A program made the translations under genes and the position numbers. Positions 46,965 through 59,091 of a DNA stretch of 64,000 nt are shown here, piece after piece. The DNA is from Pholiota molesta (Eukaryota; Basidiomycota; Agaricomycetes; Agaricales; Strophariaceae): positions 558,001 to 622,000 of the forward strand of contig JACGCK010000011.1 of assembly GCA_014925825.1 (NCBI GenBank), given 5' to 3'. Below the pieces are notes generated by a model. The model did not search any database. It had not been told where the DNA came from and saw only the letters and a program-made list of their open reading frames with translations. The first letter of the stretch is position 1, and each line of letters starts with the position of its first letter.

Positions 46965-49231
46965 CTATGCCGATGTAATGAGATAGGCTACTGTATCATG
47001 AGCAGCAACGCTGACAGTAAAGGTGGAGGAAGTAGTGTATGTGCCAGAGAGATTTGCTCCGGCCCACATATCGTGGACGGTGAAGCTCCCAGCTGTGCTC
47101 AAACCAGGCACATTGGCGAACGTAAATTGCTTTGTCGCACTCGCGGAGGAAGTATTGATGATGAACACATGGACTCCCTTGCTCGACATGCCGGAGTAAT
47201 ATTCGGGAGGAGATGTGGTTGGCATGGAGGAGAAAGCGGTGAATGGCAGAGCGGCAGTTCCGATGGTGGCATCTTGGTGGAACGCAAGAAGTTCGGCGTT
47301 TTTTATGATAGCCAACTGGTCAGAATTCAACAAGCTCAGCTATAGTAAATCACACGACGTTAATCTGGTGAATCACTCTCATGATCTAGATAGAACTTAC
47401 ATCTGTTCCCCTAAAAAAATGTCTCTCTTGTCAGAACAAGATGTAATCGAATAAAGCACGAATGATACATACAAAAGAATTGGGCTTTTCAAGAAGCACC
47501 ACGCAGCAAAGTGAGTTCTCTCCTCTTGGATAGTGAAATCGCCATTTCCTGAAAATAAATGAAAGGAAGAGTTATTGAGGTTGTTATAATATTTTTCTTA
47601 ACTTTGCGTACCTATTTCCATCATGTCCATATCGTTGTGAGCAAAGAAATTGACAGCAGATAAGTAAGCAGAGTTTGTGGTGATAATGCTCGTTATATAT
47701 CCCCAAGTTGCGCTAATATTGTTTCTTTGTTAAGAGATTAAGCCCTCGCTTGTCAGTGACGAAAAATACCTTGAATCACCGGACATCCTCCAGGAGTGAC
47801 CCTGCATTACAGGAGTGATTGAGACATGGTTGTAATAAAGAATTGTTTAGATACTCACAACTCTCGCACCCCAGTCCCAAACATTGGCGCTACCCCAGAT
47901 ACACAACGAATATTGAATCGGGCGCGGAACTGAAGCCAAAGCAGCCCTAGAGATCATAGTCAGAATAATTAAAAACGGCCTCGAGTATATTAAGACGCAC
48001 GTCATCTGGCGATAACGGATGGCTGAATTGGAATTACTAAGGCGGTTTTATGAGAAGACGCCTGAAACGCAACCGAATGGACGTACTACCAATCATTTCC
48101 TTGAGGCTGTCCCTGCAAATTATAAGATCAGCCCTATGTAGTTTGGAAGTAAAGGAGTAATAAATACGCTGTCAGTCCAATTGCTTGGAACGTTACAATT
48201 ATCTTGGAAATTTTGAGTGAGGCATATATAGAGCACGGCATATGAAGCCCACCATATTTAAGGTAGTCAATACCCCAGTCGTTGAACGTGGCAGCGTCTA
48301 TTGCTTCATTACCAAGGGATCCTGGATATCCCGAGCAAGTATTTGTACCCGCATCGCTTTAAATGTTTCGTAAAACAAATCATGAGGAATAAGAATGGGA
48401 CGAACCTGTAGATACCGATCTTTAAACCTAAATTGTGGATCTCGGTTGCGAGAGTAGCCAAGCCACTAGGGAATTTGTTGGGATCGGCCACCATGCGCCC
48501 TGTAGATGTGTCGCGGGCCATTTGCGCCCAGCAATCCTAGGGTGTTTGTTAACAGAGGCTATGATAGAAGTGTGAGGAATAACTACTGACATCCATGTTG
48601 ACGTATTGATATCCGGCGTCTTTGAGGCCCAAGGACACGAACAGATTTGCTGCCGCTAATATTTTGGTCTCGTTGATGTCTATTACATGGGAATATGTGA
48701 TTAACAAGATCAGAATAAAATCATTGCCAGTAACTTACTTCCTCCATATGCATTCCATGAATTCCACCTTGACTCAAAGTCAAAAACCGAGCACAGAATA
48801 AAGGCAATACCTACCCTAAAGCCGGTAATTTGCCAGTAAGTGTTGATGGAGGTGTCGTTGGTGCCGTCGCGGCTATACCGGTAAGAGTGGCACTGGAGGA
48901 AGTAGTCGTCATTTTGCTTGTGGTAGTCGTGGTAGTTGATATGGTGCTTGTTTGGGTAGTTGATGTAGTGGTACTACTCGCAGTCGTGGACGCAGTTGTA
49001 CTTGACGAAGTGCTCTGTAGACACTGTGAATAGTATGGATTAGAGTACACGCATGTCCATCTGAGCAGACAGTCTCGTTAATACTTGTACATGGAAGAGG
49101 ACAAATGACACTCACCCTACTTGACATGTTGTTGCTCCTGACCAGCTTTGCCCCCCACATTGCCCATAGGGCCCGGATTGCGCAAGTGCACCTGCTGTAA
49201 GAGTCAGTAGGAGGAAAGGTAACTTTAGCAT
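46965..49231 (-). CDS. Secreted alpha-galactosidase (GH27) with N-terminal CBM1
   Basis: Releases alpha-1,6-galactose from galactomannan or raffinose-type sugars. Start at 49231 with signal peptide [17 protein letters not shown]. The CBM1 cellulose-binding module follows: [15 protein letters not shown], then [14 protein letters not shown] across an intron, with its cysteines and aromatic face. A Ser/Thr linker comes next (about 48850-49020). The GH27 domain: [39 protein letters not shown] with the nucleophile Asp, RMSGDSSATWG with the acid/base region, [19 protein letters not shown]. The C-terminal beta domain ends VAYLITSA, stop at 46965. About fifteen exons, one very short. Frame intact. 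Secreted, plant-polysaccharide degrading. Confidence 0.92.
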
Positions 49232-50863
49232 CGTTGGTCTTTCTTCAACTTGGCATCTTCAGGTCAAGAATGAGTATAAATATATGTTTCCAATATGCCC
49301 TACATCATTGGTGAGGTTGCTACAGATTTAGGAATGGTTTGCTGTCGCTTGCGAAGCAGGGATTATTATCGGGGCGTTTGTCAAGATTATAAAACCCGTG
49401 AGCCGCAAAGACGGACGTGTATGAAGAAGTAGATATGCTCAACAGGTGTAATAAAGCGGAAGAACCAGATAAACTGGGGGCTAGAGACATTTTTCCGTGG
49501 CATATCCGCAAGATACTTAGCATGATGTGGGCAAGAAATTTGGAAGACCTGCTGACACAAAACACCGCGTTGTAGAAAAGCATGAGACGCAATGTCCGCA
49601 GGTGTCGCCGAGTGCGAGCAGTCGCATATCGATGTGGTACCTTCATAAACCCCGATGCCAAAAGGTGATTCTGGAATATTAGAGTTGTACGCAAGAGTCC
49701 AGGACCCACGTCCCAGTGAGCCAGCTGCATCCTAAACTTGGAATTCAGATTGCTCCGGGCTTTAGGGACACAGAGTCCGGCCACTCATGAGGGCGACAGC
49801 TGAGTATCTGGATGACAAAATTGATATCTTGACGGGGATATGTTCGACTTGAAAGTTGCAAGTTCAAGGTGAGTTCAGTGTTGGTTAACTGGTTCCTGAC
49901 CCGGACCGTCACCGCGTAACTCGATGTTGATAACCACGTGACGTGACTCTGGTATTCTTAATTTGGGCCGCGCCCATCGTCCGTCTTCGTTCCTGTTCAG
50001 AAAAACGACGACCATCTCGGTTTTCGACCCGTTTTGCACTGTTTCTACCAAATCAAAACTCCGTGCCGCATATCGCCCCTGTTCACTTCCAACTCACCGA
50101 AATGACTGGTACTCGTTCCGGGCGGGTGAGTATGCATTCATTGTTAGTACCCGTCGCTCATTATTTTATGCTTGAACATTTCTAACGCCTCGTGTTGTAG
50201 AATCAAATTAGGCTGACAATCTCGGACTGTCCTACCCAACTATCACTGGCCTTTGCCATATTGGCTGCGCCACATGACGATCACGGAAACGTCTCGCACA
50301 TTAATGCGTAGCGGACGATGACGCCTCTGCCGTGAGTGCTTGCGATGATCCGTGGGCCTTCATAATGGATTCGCTCGTGTAGATTTACCATCACTCGGCG
50401 GTCATCGTCCCCTCCATGTTTTTACGGGTGCTGTCGACCGCGCTAACCTCTGCTACAGACTATGTAATAAGGTAAGACATGAATTCCCCATACTGTAATC
50501 TTCCACACCGTACACACTTATCAAATTTCAATTTTGCCTCACGCTTGGCAGCGAGTAATTTTGACGAGTGAGCTCCGGGCATCGGTGGCGCTAGTGCCAG
50601 CACTCGGCTCTGAGTTCTCTCATGCCACAGCACGCATGAAGTTTCCGCCGATGATATGCGGCCTCGATGAAAACTGAAGCTTACGCCCTGTACATAATCT
50701 ATACAGGGATGGAATATATCCGATTTTTGGCGTTGCATATAAAGGCAGTGTTCCCTAAGTGATGGAAATTTTCAGTGAACCTCCAATCTGACGCTCTTTG
50801 CAGTTAAGGTGAGTGCTAGCTGATTTCTTGCTGATGTTATTGAATAAGCTATATTTTTTCAGC
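49232..50863. other. Intergenic region, no firm gene
   Basis: A 154-codon reverse frame (49320-49784) and a short forward reading (ATG at 50103, MTGTRSGR, then a GTGAGT intron) are present. Neither shows a domain. The right end contains the promoter and a probable 5'-leader intron (GTGAGTGC...TTTTTTCAG, about 50809-50862) of the next gene. Confidence 0.45.
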
Positions 50864-52227
50864 ATGTCACGGCCATATGTATTCCTTCCTCCTGAGTTGG
50901 TCCATAATATTATCGACTTTCTTGCCGATGATCGCCAAACACTTTATAACGCTGCCCTGGCATCCCGCTTCTTTCTTCATCCAAGCAGGAAATACATCTT
51001 CGGTAATGTCCTTCTACGCTCGTCCTCAGGAAATAATCGACCAGCTCGACGCCTCTTGAACTTCGTGTCCATCTCTCAACATCTCATCCCATACATCACT
51101 TCATTACGTGTCATGATTGGGCATTTTCCATCTGTCCGAGTCTCCGGAGAGGAAATGAAGTGCGGATGGGTACATGAAGACAACGCGCTTCCGGTTGTGT
51201 TTGCCACCCTTAAACAATTGCAAGGGATCTCTATCGAGGCCACAAATCATTTGTTGAGATGGAGAACTGTCCCACTTGACCTCCAGAAAGCTGTCATAGA
51301 GGTACTTGGTCGACCTACATTCACCCGACTCTCCCTCGTACTGGTGGAAGACTTCCCAATCCAATCCCTTCGCACTTCCCCAAATTTGAGGAATGTCCTA
51401 CTCCACTGCGCCACGTTCACTGAAGATGCAGGCATTAACGGAGAACTATGCAGTAACGCCAGGACTTCTTCAACTTTAGAAAGCCTACAAATCGTCACAT
51501 CTCGGAAATCTAAACTTTTTGACGTTCATACACGGCTTCAAATTTCAGAGGCTATGGCTTTAGACCTCGCTCATCTCAAGCGCCTGTCGTTGTCTATTTT
51601 CGGAAGATCCATGTCATACAGCGAAGATATATCTATTGTCTCGAGGCTGCTAAATTTATGCTCTCCATCGCTTGAGCTCCTCAAACTCACACCCCCTTTG
51701 ATGTGTAAGTCCCTTAAGCAATACATGTATACCCTTCTAGCCCAACTTGACGATCGCATGCGTTCGTAGGCGCGTCTCGCTCGGACCTCGCCAACAATCC
51801 CTTCCACCTCGCCTCTATACCGAAATTGCGCAGACTTGAATTTGGCATCGAGATTTCCGACTTCGACGAAATGGAAACCAGCGTGTCGCTCCTCTGGCTG
51901 ACCGAGATAATTTCCAATTTACCACCATGCAATATCATCGAAGATATTGTTCTCAAATGCGAAATCCTCCAAGCCAATCCTCTCGGCGAGTTCGACCACA
52001 AGATATGGACCCAAATCGACAAAATTTTGACGTGCAAGCAATTGGCATATTTACGGCGTGTCACTCTTATTCTGTATCCCGTTTGCTCTGAAGCAAAGAG
52101 GTGTTCATCGGTTGCAACCGAGGTGTTGGAGCAGGGAATGCGCATCCTGCACAAGAGAAACATTCTGCATATCGAGAAACGATATGGTGAATCAGTTGAC
52201 GCCTTGCATAACTTGAATAATATCTGA
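50864..52227 (+). CDS. F-box-like protein
   Basis: Starts MSRPYVFLPPELVHNIIDFL, which reads as an F-box-like N-terminus (LPPELVHNII, ALASRFFLHPSRKYIF), followed by about 400 residues of leucine-rich helical and strand segments (LKRLSLSIFG, SLELLKLTPPLM, LRRLEFGIEISD, LRRVTLILYPVC) like the LRR-type repeats of agaric F-box families. One intron at about 51705-51769 splits it. Stop 52225-52227. Such proteins are highly expanded in mushroom genomes and presumably select substrates for SCF ubiquitin ligases; target unknown. Frame intact. The F-box match is by eye. Confidence 0.72.
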
Positions 52228-52406
52228 TAAACCGATGCACTGTCTACATAGATCTGAATAGATTATAATGTCACTAATTAAAAAGACTCCGAGCAAAATC
52301 CGCACTTGTGTTTACAGTTCTACATAGATAGCAGCTACATACACAGGGTATCAATAGTGAGTGTAATAATGTAAGTAGAACATAGCCAGATAGATCCAAA
52401 TCAACA

Positions 52407-54020
52407 TCACGTACGAGAAGGCAACCGTCCCAGTGCATTATCGTCATCATCGTGCATCTGAATTTCACTCTCTTCAACTCCATCCGAATAGCCCTGCTCA
52501 TGCATGGGCCCAAGCTCGTGGTGCATCAAGACAGACGGGGCACGTCCCGCAGCGAATTCATCTGGTTTTGAGAAAAGCCCAGCATTCGGTCTTGTTTTGA
52601 GCAACAGTACGGAGTTACAGGCGCCACTGAGGCCATAGATCGCCGTCACCACGAATGTGCCTGTCCCCGAGACAGAATTGGGATGGACGAAGGTAATCCA
52701 GCGCACGATGCTGAGCGGGAGAATTGAAATGCAGTACACCAGAGGATATCTGTCAGAGAAGAGAAGCCGAAGCAGATGATCCAAAAGTGTCAATTTGAAT
52801 TCAAATGCAATGAAATTAAATTCTAACTCACGCAAGCATCACCATGGCCTGTCGCCGCACAACTATAAGAGCGGGATTTACATGTTGGTCACTCCGCTGG
52901 ATGCTGAATTTCCACCAGCTCTTGTCATCTATGTTGATGTTTCCGCGACTCCAAAAATAGAGTGGGATGTAGATGAAGCAGGAAACAACGAGGGTGATCC
53001 AGAACCAGATGTATTCGCCCCATATCCGCCATTGAAGATAGCCTTGGCCTATCCAACACCAGTACTAAATAATATCAGATAAGGTTTCATCAGATACAGT
53101 GAATACTCCAGCGATGATCGGATATGCTCACTGGCGTTGGAGATTCATAGGGCTTTTTGCCTCCTGAATTGGTCACATTTCCCAGAATCACCATGAGCAC
53201 GATGAAAACCATACGCCTGTTACGATGTATCCAGTCATCCTCACTGAACGAATGCTCTTCCCGATCCATATTCCGAGGAAGGTGTATACCGCAATCAACT
53301 AAAATGCAACGGGCGACAGTCAGTATTGTGTGATGACATTGCGATCGAACTTTAACTATACCCACAAGAGTGGTGATACCAACTCCGGTCTCGCCAAGCT
53401 GTTGGATGATTCCTGCGGATATGAAATCAGGAATGAGTCGGGAAGACAACATCAACGTCCTACCTTGCGCACTACAAAACTGACCGACCTCCACCTTGCC
53501 CTCGTTGACCCATCTGATATCCATGACTGCTCCGATACCTTGAAGAAGATCGGCTGAGAATAAAGAAAACTGCATCATTCGATAAGCGAAACAGAATCCC
53601 AAGCCAGAAGAAATTTTACTGATTACCATGAGCAAATCCATAGGTTGGTGAAAGATAACCAGCTTCTCGATGTTTAGATAGCATATGCGCCATACTATGT
53701 TTCGCTAGGGTGTATGAATGGTGACCTGAGCAAATAAGAGACTGATCTAAAGTTTGACACCACATACGAGGATGATCGTATACACATACGCGACTGCTAT
53801 CAACGACAGCAGCCCAGCTTCACTGACGATCTAGTCGCATTGCGATTCAGTACTGATGTTATGGGAGCGCTATCATGATCGAGATACAGGAACGACGTAC
53901 TGTGAGACCTATGCTTTCACCGCGCGTCAAACATTGAATGAAGTTTGGGTCTGCCTGCCATCGCGCATAATCTTCAGGCGTGCAAATTATTCCGAGACGA
54001 CCAGTGTTGATGCCGCTCAT
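52407..54020 (-). CDS. 7TM receptor-like membrane protein (agaric GPCR-like)
   Basis: Start at 54020 (MSGINTGRLGIICTPEDYAR). Exons give a first helix EAGLLSLIAVAYVYTIIL, then PMDLLMVISKISSGLG and LFSADLLQGIGAVMDIRWVN, EGKVEVGQFCSAQ, GIIQQLGETGVGITTL (helix 3 region). Later come SDRYPLVYCISILPLSIVRW and VVTAIYGLSGACNSVLLLKT (helices 6-7), and a cytosolic tail rich in acidic residues (SEIQMHDDDDNALG), stop at 52407. The pattern, including a Cys in the QFCSAQG motif and RPNAGLF after the last helix, matches a receptor-like family I know from agaric genomes, distantly like cAMP/Git3 receptors. Ligand and coupling are unknown. Small introns make exact exon ends approximate. Confidence 0.75.
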
Positions 54021-55405
54021 AATCTTTAGGGGTTAGAGTACCGGCAAGCCAACGAGGGGCAAGCCTCTTGGAGCTGAGTGCGGAAGGTCTGCACTTAGGT
54101 GGTAGTGGAATTTGAGTGGAATGGTGGAATGGGGTGAAAAGAATGAAACTGTATGTGCGCTGCGGCTTTTGTCTATAAACGTATCTCAGCCAAGCGCCAG
54201 GCACTGCCCTACATGTCCATGACACCCAGGCGGTCACAGGTGGCGCCAAAGTGGCTGATAACCAACTGATAAGCAACGTAAATTTCAAGTTGGTTGTCTG
54301 ATGATTGATCATGATCTAATCTTCAAAGTTCAGTGGGCAGTTGGTGGGCAGCCTCCTGCAGCCTCTATAGCTGGCGAGTGGTGGCAAAGTGTGAGAAGAC
54401 AAAGAATTTAGATTTGCTCGGAGATTTTCATTTGAACGCCATTATCTAACGTAAGAAGATAAAAGGTAGTTGGGCAAGGGGAGATGCCCTGGCTATGGCA
54501 AGTTTATGGCGTTGCTTTATTTTTAGGGTTCTTGGCTGTTCTTGGAGGTCATCGCGACTCACGAGCGCCTTTTGAAGCAGGGTATGATGATTCTTTGCAG
54601 TACAAATTGAGATGGGCGCCGGCGTCCTGCCAAAGGCTGCGGGACAGCTATGCAGATGTGAGATGTTACTTGGCTTTATGTAGTATGTCAAAAAGAGGAT
54701 GGCATTATTAGTAGTCCCATCACGGTCGTGTGCGTCCTATTAAGACCACACACAGCCTGACGCTGCAGCGCAGACCTTAGCATGCAGCCAGGAGGCGTTG
54801 CAAATAAAATTTCCACTTGACCGAATTTCTCCTAGACTTCATAGGACGAGATGAGAGACGGAAGACGTGGTTTCAGTTTCCCCAAGATGAAATACCTGAA
54901 TTCGCAGGTGAGAGTTCTGGAAAGGCCGTCGTCGAGCAAAGAACAACGTTAAAGTGCCGGCATATGCCGAATATGACGGAAATCGGCAGCACGACGATCA
55001 TTCCGCTGTTGATTCATACCGTCAAGACCCATGACCATCTCCTCCAACATCCTCCAATTTTCCGCTTCGCAGAGCCCAGATGCCTTTGCGTCGGGATTCC
55101 TCCCTTGGGAATCAAGCCTTTAGTCGAGTTGAAGTATTCGACTGAGAAGAAATCATGAACGATATTCTCAGGAAAATACTAAATAGCTTGGCAAGATTCT
55201 ACGGTAATCTAATTAAAGTTCAAATGCGAACAGTGAGCGGTATTCTTCGCCGCTTGTGATCCCTATCAGCGTTCCTTGTCCTCGAGGTTTCTCTGTGTGT
55301 TCGGCTTGCCACATCAATGCCCCAGACCCTTTCCGCTCCTTAAATAGCTGCACATTCCTTGTCGGTGTGCCGTCTTTCTTGCTCGGTCTTTCCGCGCGTT
55401 CACCT
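54021..55405. other. Divergent promoter region, no gene seen
   Basis: About 1.4 kb between the 7TM gene (-) and glyoxal oxidase (+). A 113-codon forward frame at 54817-55158 has no recognisable motif. Probable promoters of both genes. Confidence 0.45.
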
Positions 55406-58048
55406 ATGGGGGTCGACGTCGGGCTTCTTGTTTCCCTCACATGTCTGTCCTGGCTTTTCGTGACGGCAGTGGTACAAGCTCAGTCCACGACGACTCTGCC
55501 TGCTCCTGGTCAACCATCCCACCTTGGAACCGTTGGAGGCTTCGAGATCATTGGGAGCAGTCTTGTTAGCGCACAACAGGTATGTCAGAATGTTTCTGCC
55601 CGTAAAATTTGTTAACCACGAAATGTGTGTCTCATGCCATGCTTTACTCTAGCTCTTCCTTGGTACACCAGACAAAGTTTATTTTGTCGACAAGGTAGAA
55701 AACAATCCAACACAGATAGATGGACATCCTGCATGGGCTTCTGGTACGGACAAAACCAAAGGGAAGAATTGTTTCAAATATTCTAACGGAACACTTCCGT
55801 ATAGAATGGACCCTTGGAGCGAACGGTCAACGGCCGCTGGACGCCATAACGAACACGTTCTGTGCAGTAAGGTTACCGGCCGGTCTTCATGCACACTATG
55901 TCTTATCTTGTCTGGATTTTATCAGGGCGGCAACGTACTCGGCAATGGGACCTGGCTGAATGTAGGCGGCAACCAAGCTGTAACGTTTGGTGGAAATCCT
56001 GCAGCTAGCCAGAAAGGTGGGGGCCCCTACGATGACCCCGATGGGAGACAGTCGTATGTTATTTGCGTCTCTCATCCAACAGTTTACACGATGCTAAAAC
56101 GTTTGTCATAGCATGCGGTTAGTTTTTCACACATTTCCATCGATTGATTGGACTAGCACGGAATTGATTAAAATCCAAAAAGATTGTTAACGCCCTGTGA
56201 GGATGGAAATTGTGATTGGATATTGTCACCACAGCAGTCTTCAGAGCGCTGGTACCCAACATTGTAAGTTACTTTTTTTTCCTGATACGGGTCTACCAAG
56301 TTCGTTAACGATAATATTTATAGAGAAACTCTAGAAATGGAACAATAATTATTGTGAGAGCTGATCTATTTATCCATATCCGACTATATTTAACTAGCCA
56401 CGTACAGCTTGGAGGATGTCAAGATGGAGGATACGTGAACGCAGCTTTTCAAGACAATCCAACATACGAGTTTTTCCCTCGATAGGCCCACCAATTCAAT
56501 CCCCTGTCCTCCACGCACTCTCCCCGTGAACTTATTCCCGTTGACATGGCTTCTCCCTTCTGGGAACCTTTTGATACAGTCGAACTGGGATACTGTGGTT
56601 CTCGACTACAAGAACAACCAGGAGACACAGCTCGATGACATGCCTAGTGCCGTGCGTATCTATCCTGCGAGTGCAGGGACGATCATGCTACCGCTCACTC
56701 CCGCCAACAACTATACGGCTACTATTCTATTCTGTGGAGGCTCCGATGTTCAGACAGAGCAGTGAGACATACATCTCCCGCCCATGCTCGACTTGTTGCT
56801 GATATAGGTGTACTTGAATTGCTTATTGGATAATATAGGTGGACCGATTCAAGTTTCATTCCGCCCACTTTCCCGGCTTCTAAGTCTTGTGTGAAGATTA
56901 CGCCCGATTTGTCTGGCTCCTACGTGACCGATGATGCTCTCCCCCAGGCCCGTTCTATGGCCAATTTTATAGCGCTCCCGAATGGCAAAGTTCTCAATCT
57001 CAACGGCGCTGGTCTCGGTATGTAACATTCATTTCCCATTCGCTTGGAACCCTTGCTGATCCTCATATCTAGGCACCGCCGGGTATGGGAATGATTCTTG
57101 GGCGATAGGACACTCGTATGCAGACCAACCGGTCCTGACGCCGGTCATCTACGATCCCAACGCTCCGAAGGGAAGCCGGTGGTCTGCGGATGGCTTGCAA
57201 GCCAGCACGGTCCCGCGCTTGTATCACTCTTCTGCGCTCTTACTCCCGGATGGTAAGTCCTTGTTGGCCTAATCACACGACCCAATCTGAACCATATCTT
57301 CACGCTTCTTTGAAAACCAACTTCGTCTTCGCGTCTTGTGTTAATTCTCTAGGATCAGTAATGGTGTCTGGTTCCAACCCGAACCCAGATTATACTGTCG
57401 GTCCAAAGTCGAATACCCTACGGAGTATCGGACGGAGCTGTTTTATCCCTCGTACTTCAATGAGAGGCGTCCTCAGCCACAGGGGATTTTGGCGCAGTTA
57501 TCCTATGGAGGCCCCTACTTCAACATCTCTCTGGACTCCACTGATCTTTCTGGCGACGTGAACAATGCCAATCTGACGAAAGTGGTGATCATTCGGCCCG
57601 GGTTCTCGACGCACGCCATGGTTCGCGTTCCCTTCTCTCCCGAGTAAGAAAACAAATATTGACAGTTTACATTGAACAGAATATGGGCCAACGCTACGTC
57701 GAGCTCGAGACTTCGTACACCGCCTTCCAAGCAAACAACACAGCGATCATCCACGTCCGCCAGCTCCCTCCGAATCCGGCTATTATCGTCCCAGGTCCTG
57801 CCCTGGTCTTTGTCGTCGTCAATGGCGTACCGTCTGTGGGTCTGCAGGTCATGCTTGGCTCGGGAGCGCTGGGTGCACAGCCGATACTTCCTGTCGTGGA
57901 CCTCCCCGTGAGCAGTATTGTTGCGGCACCTAATACGACGAAGACAGATTCGTCGCATGCGTCCGCGGCTCGGGCTCCTGTGAGCAGAGTCGGCTTGGAG
58001 GTTGTGTTGCTTTGGTGTGCGTTTGTTGTCGTTGCGTGCTTGTCATAA
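55406..58048 (+). CDS. Glyoxal oxidase (copper radical oxidase, AA5_1), three apparent frameshifts
   Basis: Secreted or cell-surface enzyme oxidising small aldehydes to acids with release of H2O2 for peroxidases. Signal peptide LLVSLTCLSWLFVTAVVQAQ. Active-site residues are all visible: Cys in ITNTFCA (cross-linked to Tyr), Tyr in ERWYPTLETLENGTIIILGG, Tyr-His in VPRLYHSSALLLPDG, His in PGFSTHAM. Other blocks: GGNVLGNGTWLNVGGNQAVT, WLLPSGNLLIQSNWDTVVLD, LFCGGSD. The C-terminus ends in a hydrophobic tail (VVLLWCAFVVVACLS) preceded by a small-residue stretch, suggesting GPI anchoring. One-base losses break the frame near 56478, 56525 and 57407. No N-terminal WSC domains. Confidence 0.93.
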
Positions 58049-59091
58049 GATAAGCCTGAGTGCGCATGGATAATTTCTGTTATGACATTTCCCGTTATTA
58101 GCCATCTATCCACCTTCGTTTGCTATCGATCGAACATCTAGCCACTAATTGGATAATCTTACACGGACTGCTTCGGACTTGTTACACCCACACATCGCTT
58201 TGTTTTCGCCTTCATGTATATATGTTCACTGATTTGTAGCATTTCCCGTCATTTTAGGATAGCTTTAGTTACACTTACGGCATTTCATGATTCTGTAGAT
58301 ACCTCTGACACGATTAGAAGATATCTTACTATCTGAGGCCACGTTCATCCCAGATTCGGCCTTTGACACCACGCTGCTGTGAATCTGATCGATTGCTTCA
58401 GACTTCAAAGAAAAGGTTCTCAAAATACCTTCACCCTCAAGAATTAGCTGCTGGAAATAGACTACTGTGAGGCGAGGAATTTTAGATTTCATTCTTGGAT
58501 TGGCATGCCAGTGCGAAGATCTGCGAAGATGCAACCTGATGAGAAAAGCCGATGATTTAGATGTACTTCCTATCGATAGATAGATAAATCGAGGTTGTGA
58601 TTTTGTTTAATCTTGTTCGACGAGTCGTGGTCTCGAAAGGAGGCCACCCACACAGGCTTTATCATGAGGATCCACTGAACGCTTGACAGTGAATTGATTG
58701 TCGTGGTTCCAGACAAAGCCCGTTCGGACTTCGGAGCCATCATAAATCATATACAGGCCAAAATGGGATCGAAGCCTTCGCCAAGCGTCTGCCACATCTT
58801 GGTCCTGTCCCCACCAGCACCTTTTCCTTCCAGCGTATTCCCGCTATGGCCATGCAGCAAACCATCGACCGCCATTTACAAGGGGCTTCAACAGCATTCA
58901 GACACCCGATACCCCAACAGAGCCCCGTACGCCCACTGTGCAGACCCCCTTGCCCGGCCACCGAAAGCGATGCATGTGAAGCGGGTGACGCTTACCTCGA
59001 AGAAGAATTGGTGGATGGGTGCGTCTAGCTATGCCTCTCGCCGGTGCGATCCTTCGTATTGACCTTCGATGTTCCACAATGCGCAGTGGAG
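58049..59091. other. Intergenic region, possible upstream exon of the kinase-like gene
   Basis: No firm gene. An open frame from the ATG at 58846 to a GTGCGT site near 59020 could be a first exon of the kinase-like gene, but the phase does not fit by one base; given the deletion errors elsewhere this stays open. A short GATA repeat lies near 58575. Confidence 0.4.

Noticed and set aside
49320..49784. 154-codon reverse open frame downstream of an intergenic region
   Set aside because: No motif, no paralogue and no convincing intron structure; likely chance.
50103..50310. Possible small two-exon gene (MTGTRSGR, then an exon ending HINA)
   Set aside because: Only about 45 residues, no recognisable family; splice sites alone are not enough.
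54817..55158. 113-codon forward frame upstream of glyoxal oxidase
   Set aside because: No recognisable motif, no introns, and placed in a divergent promoter.
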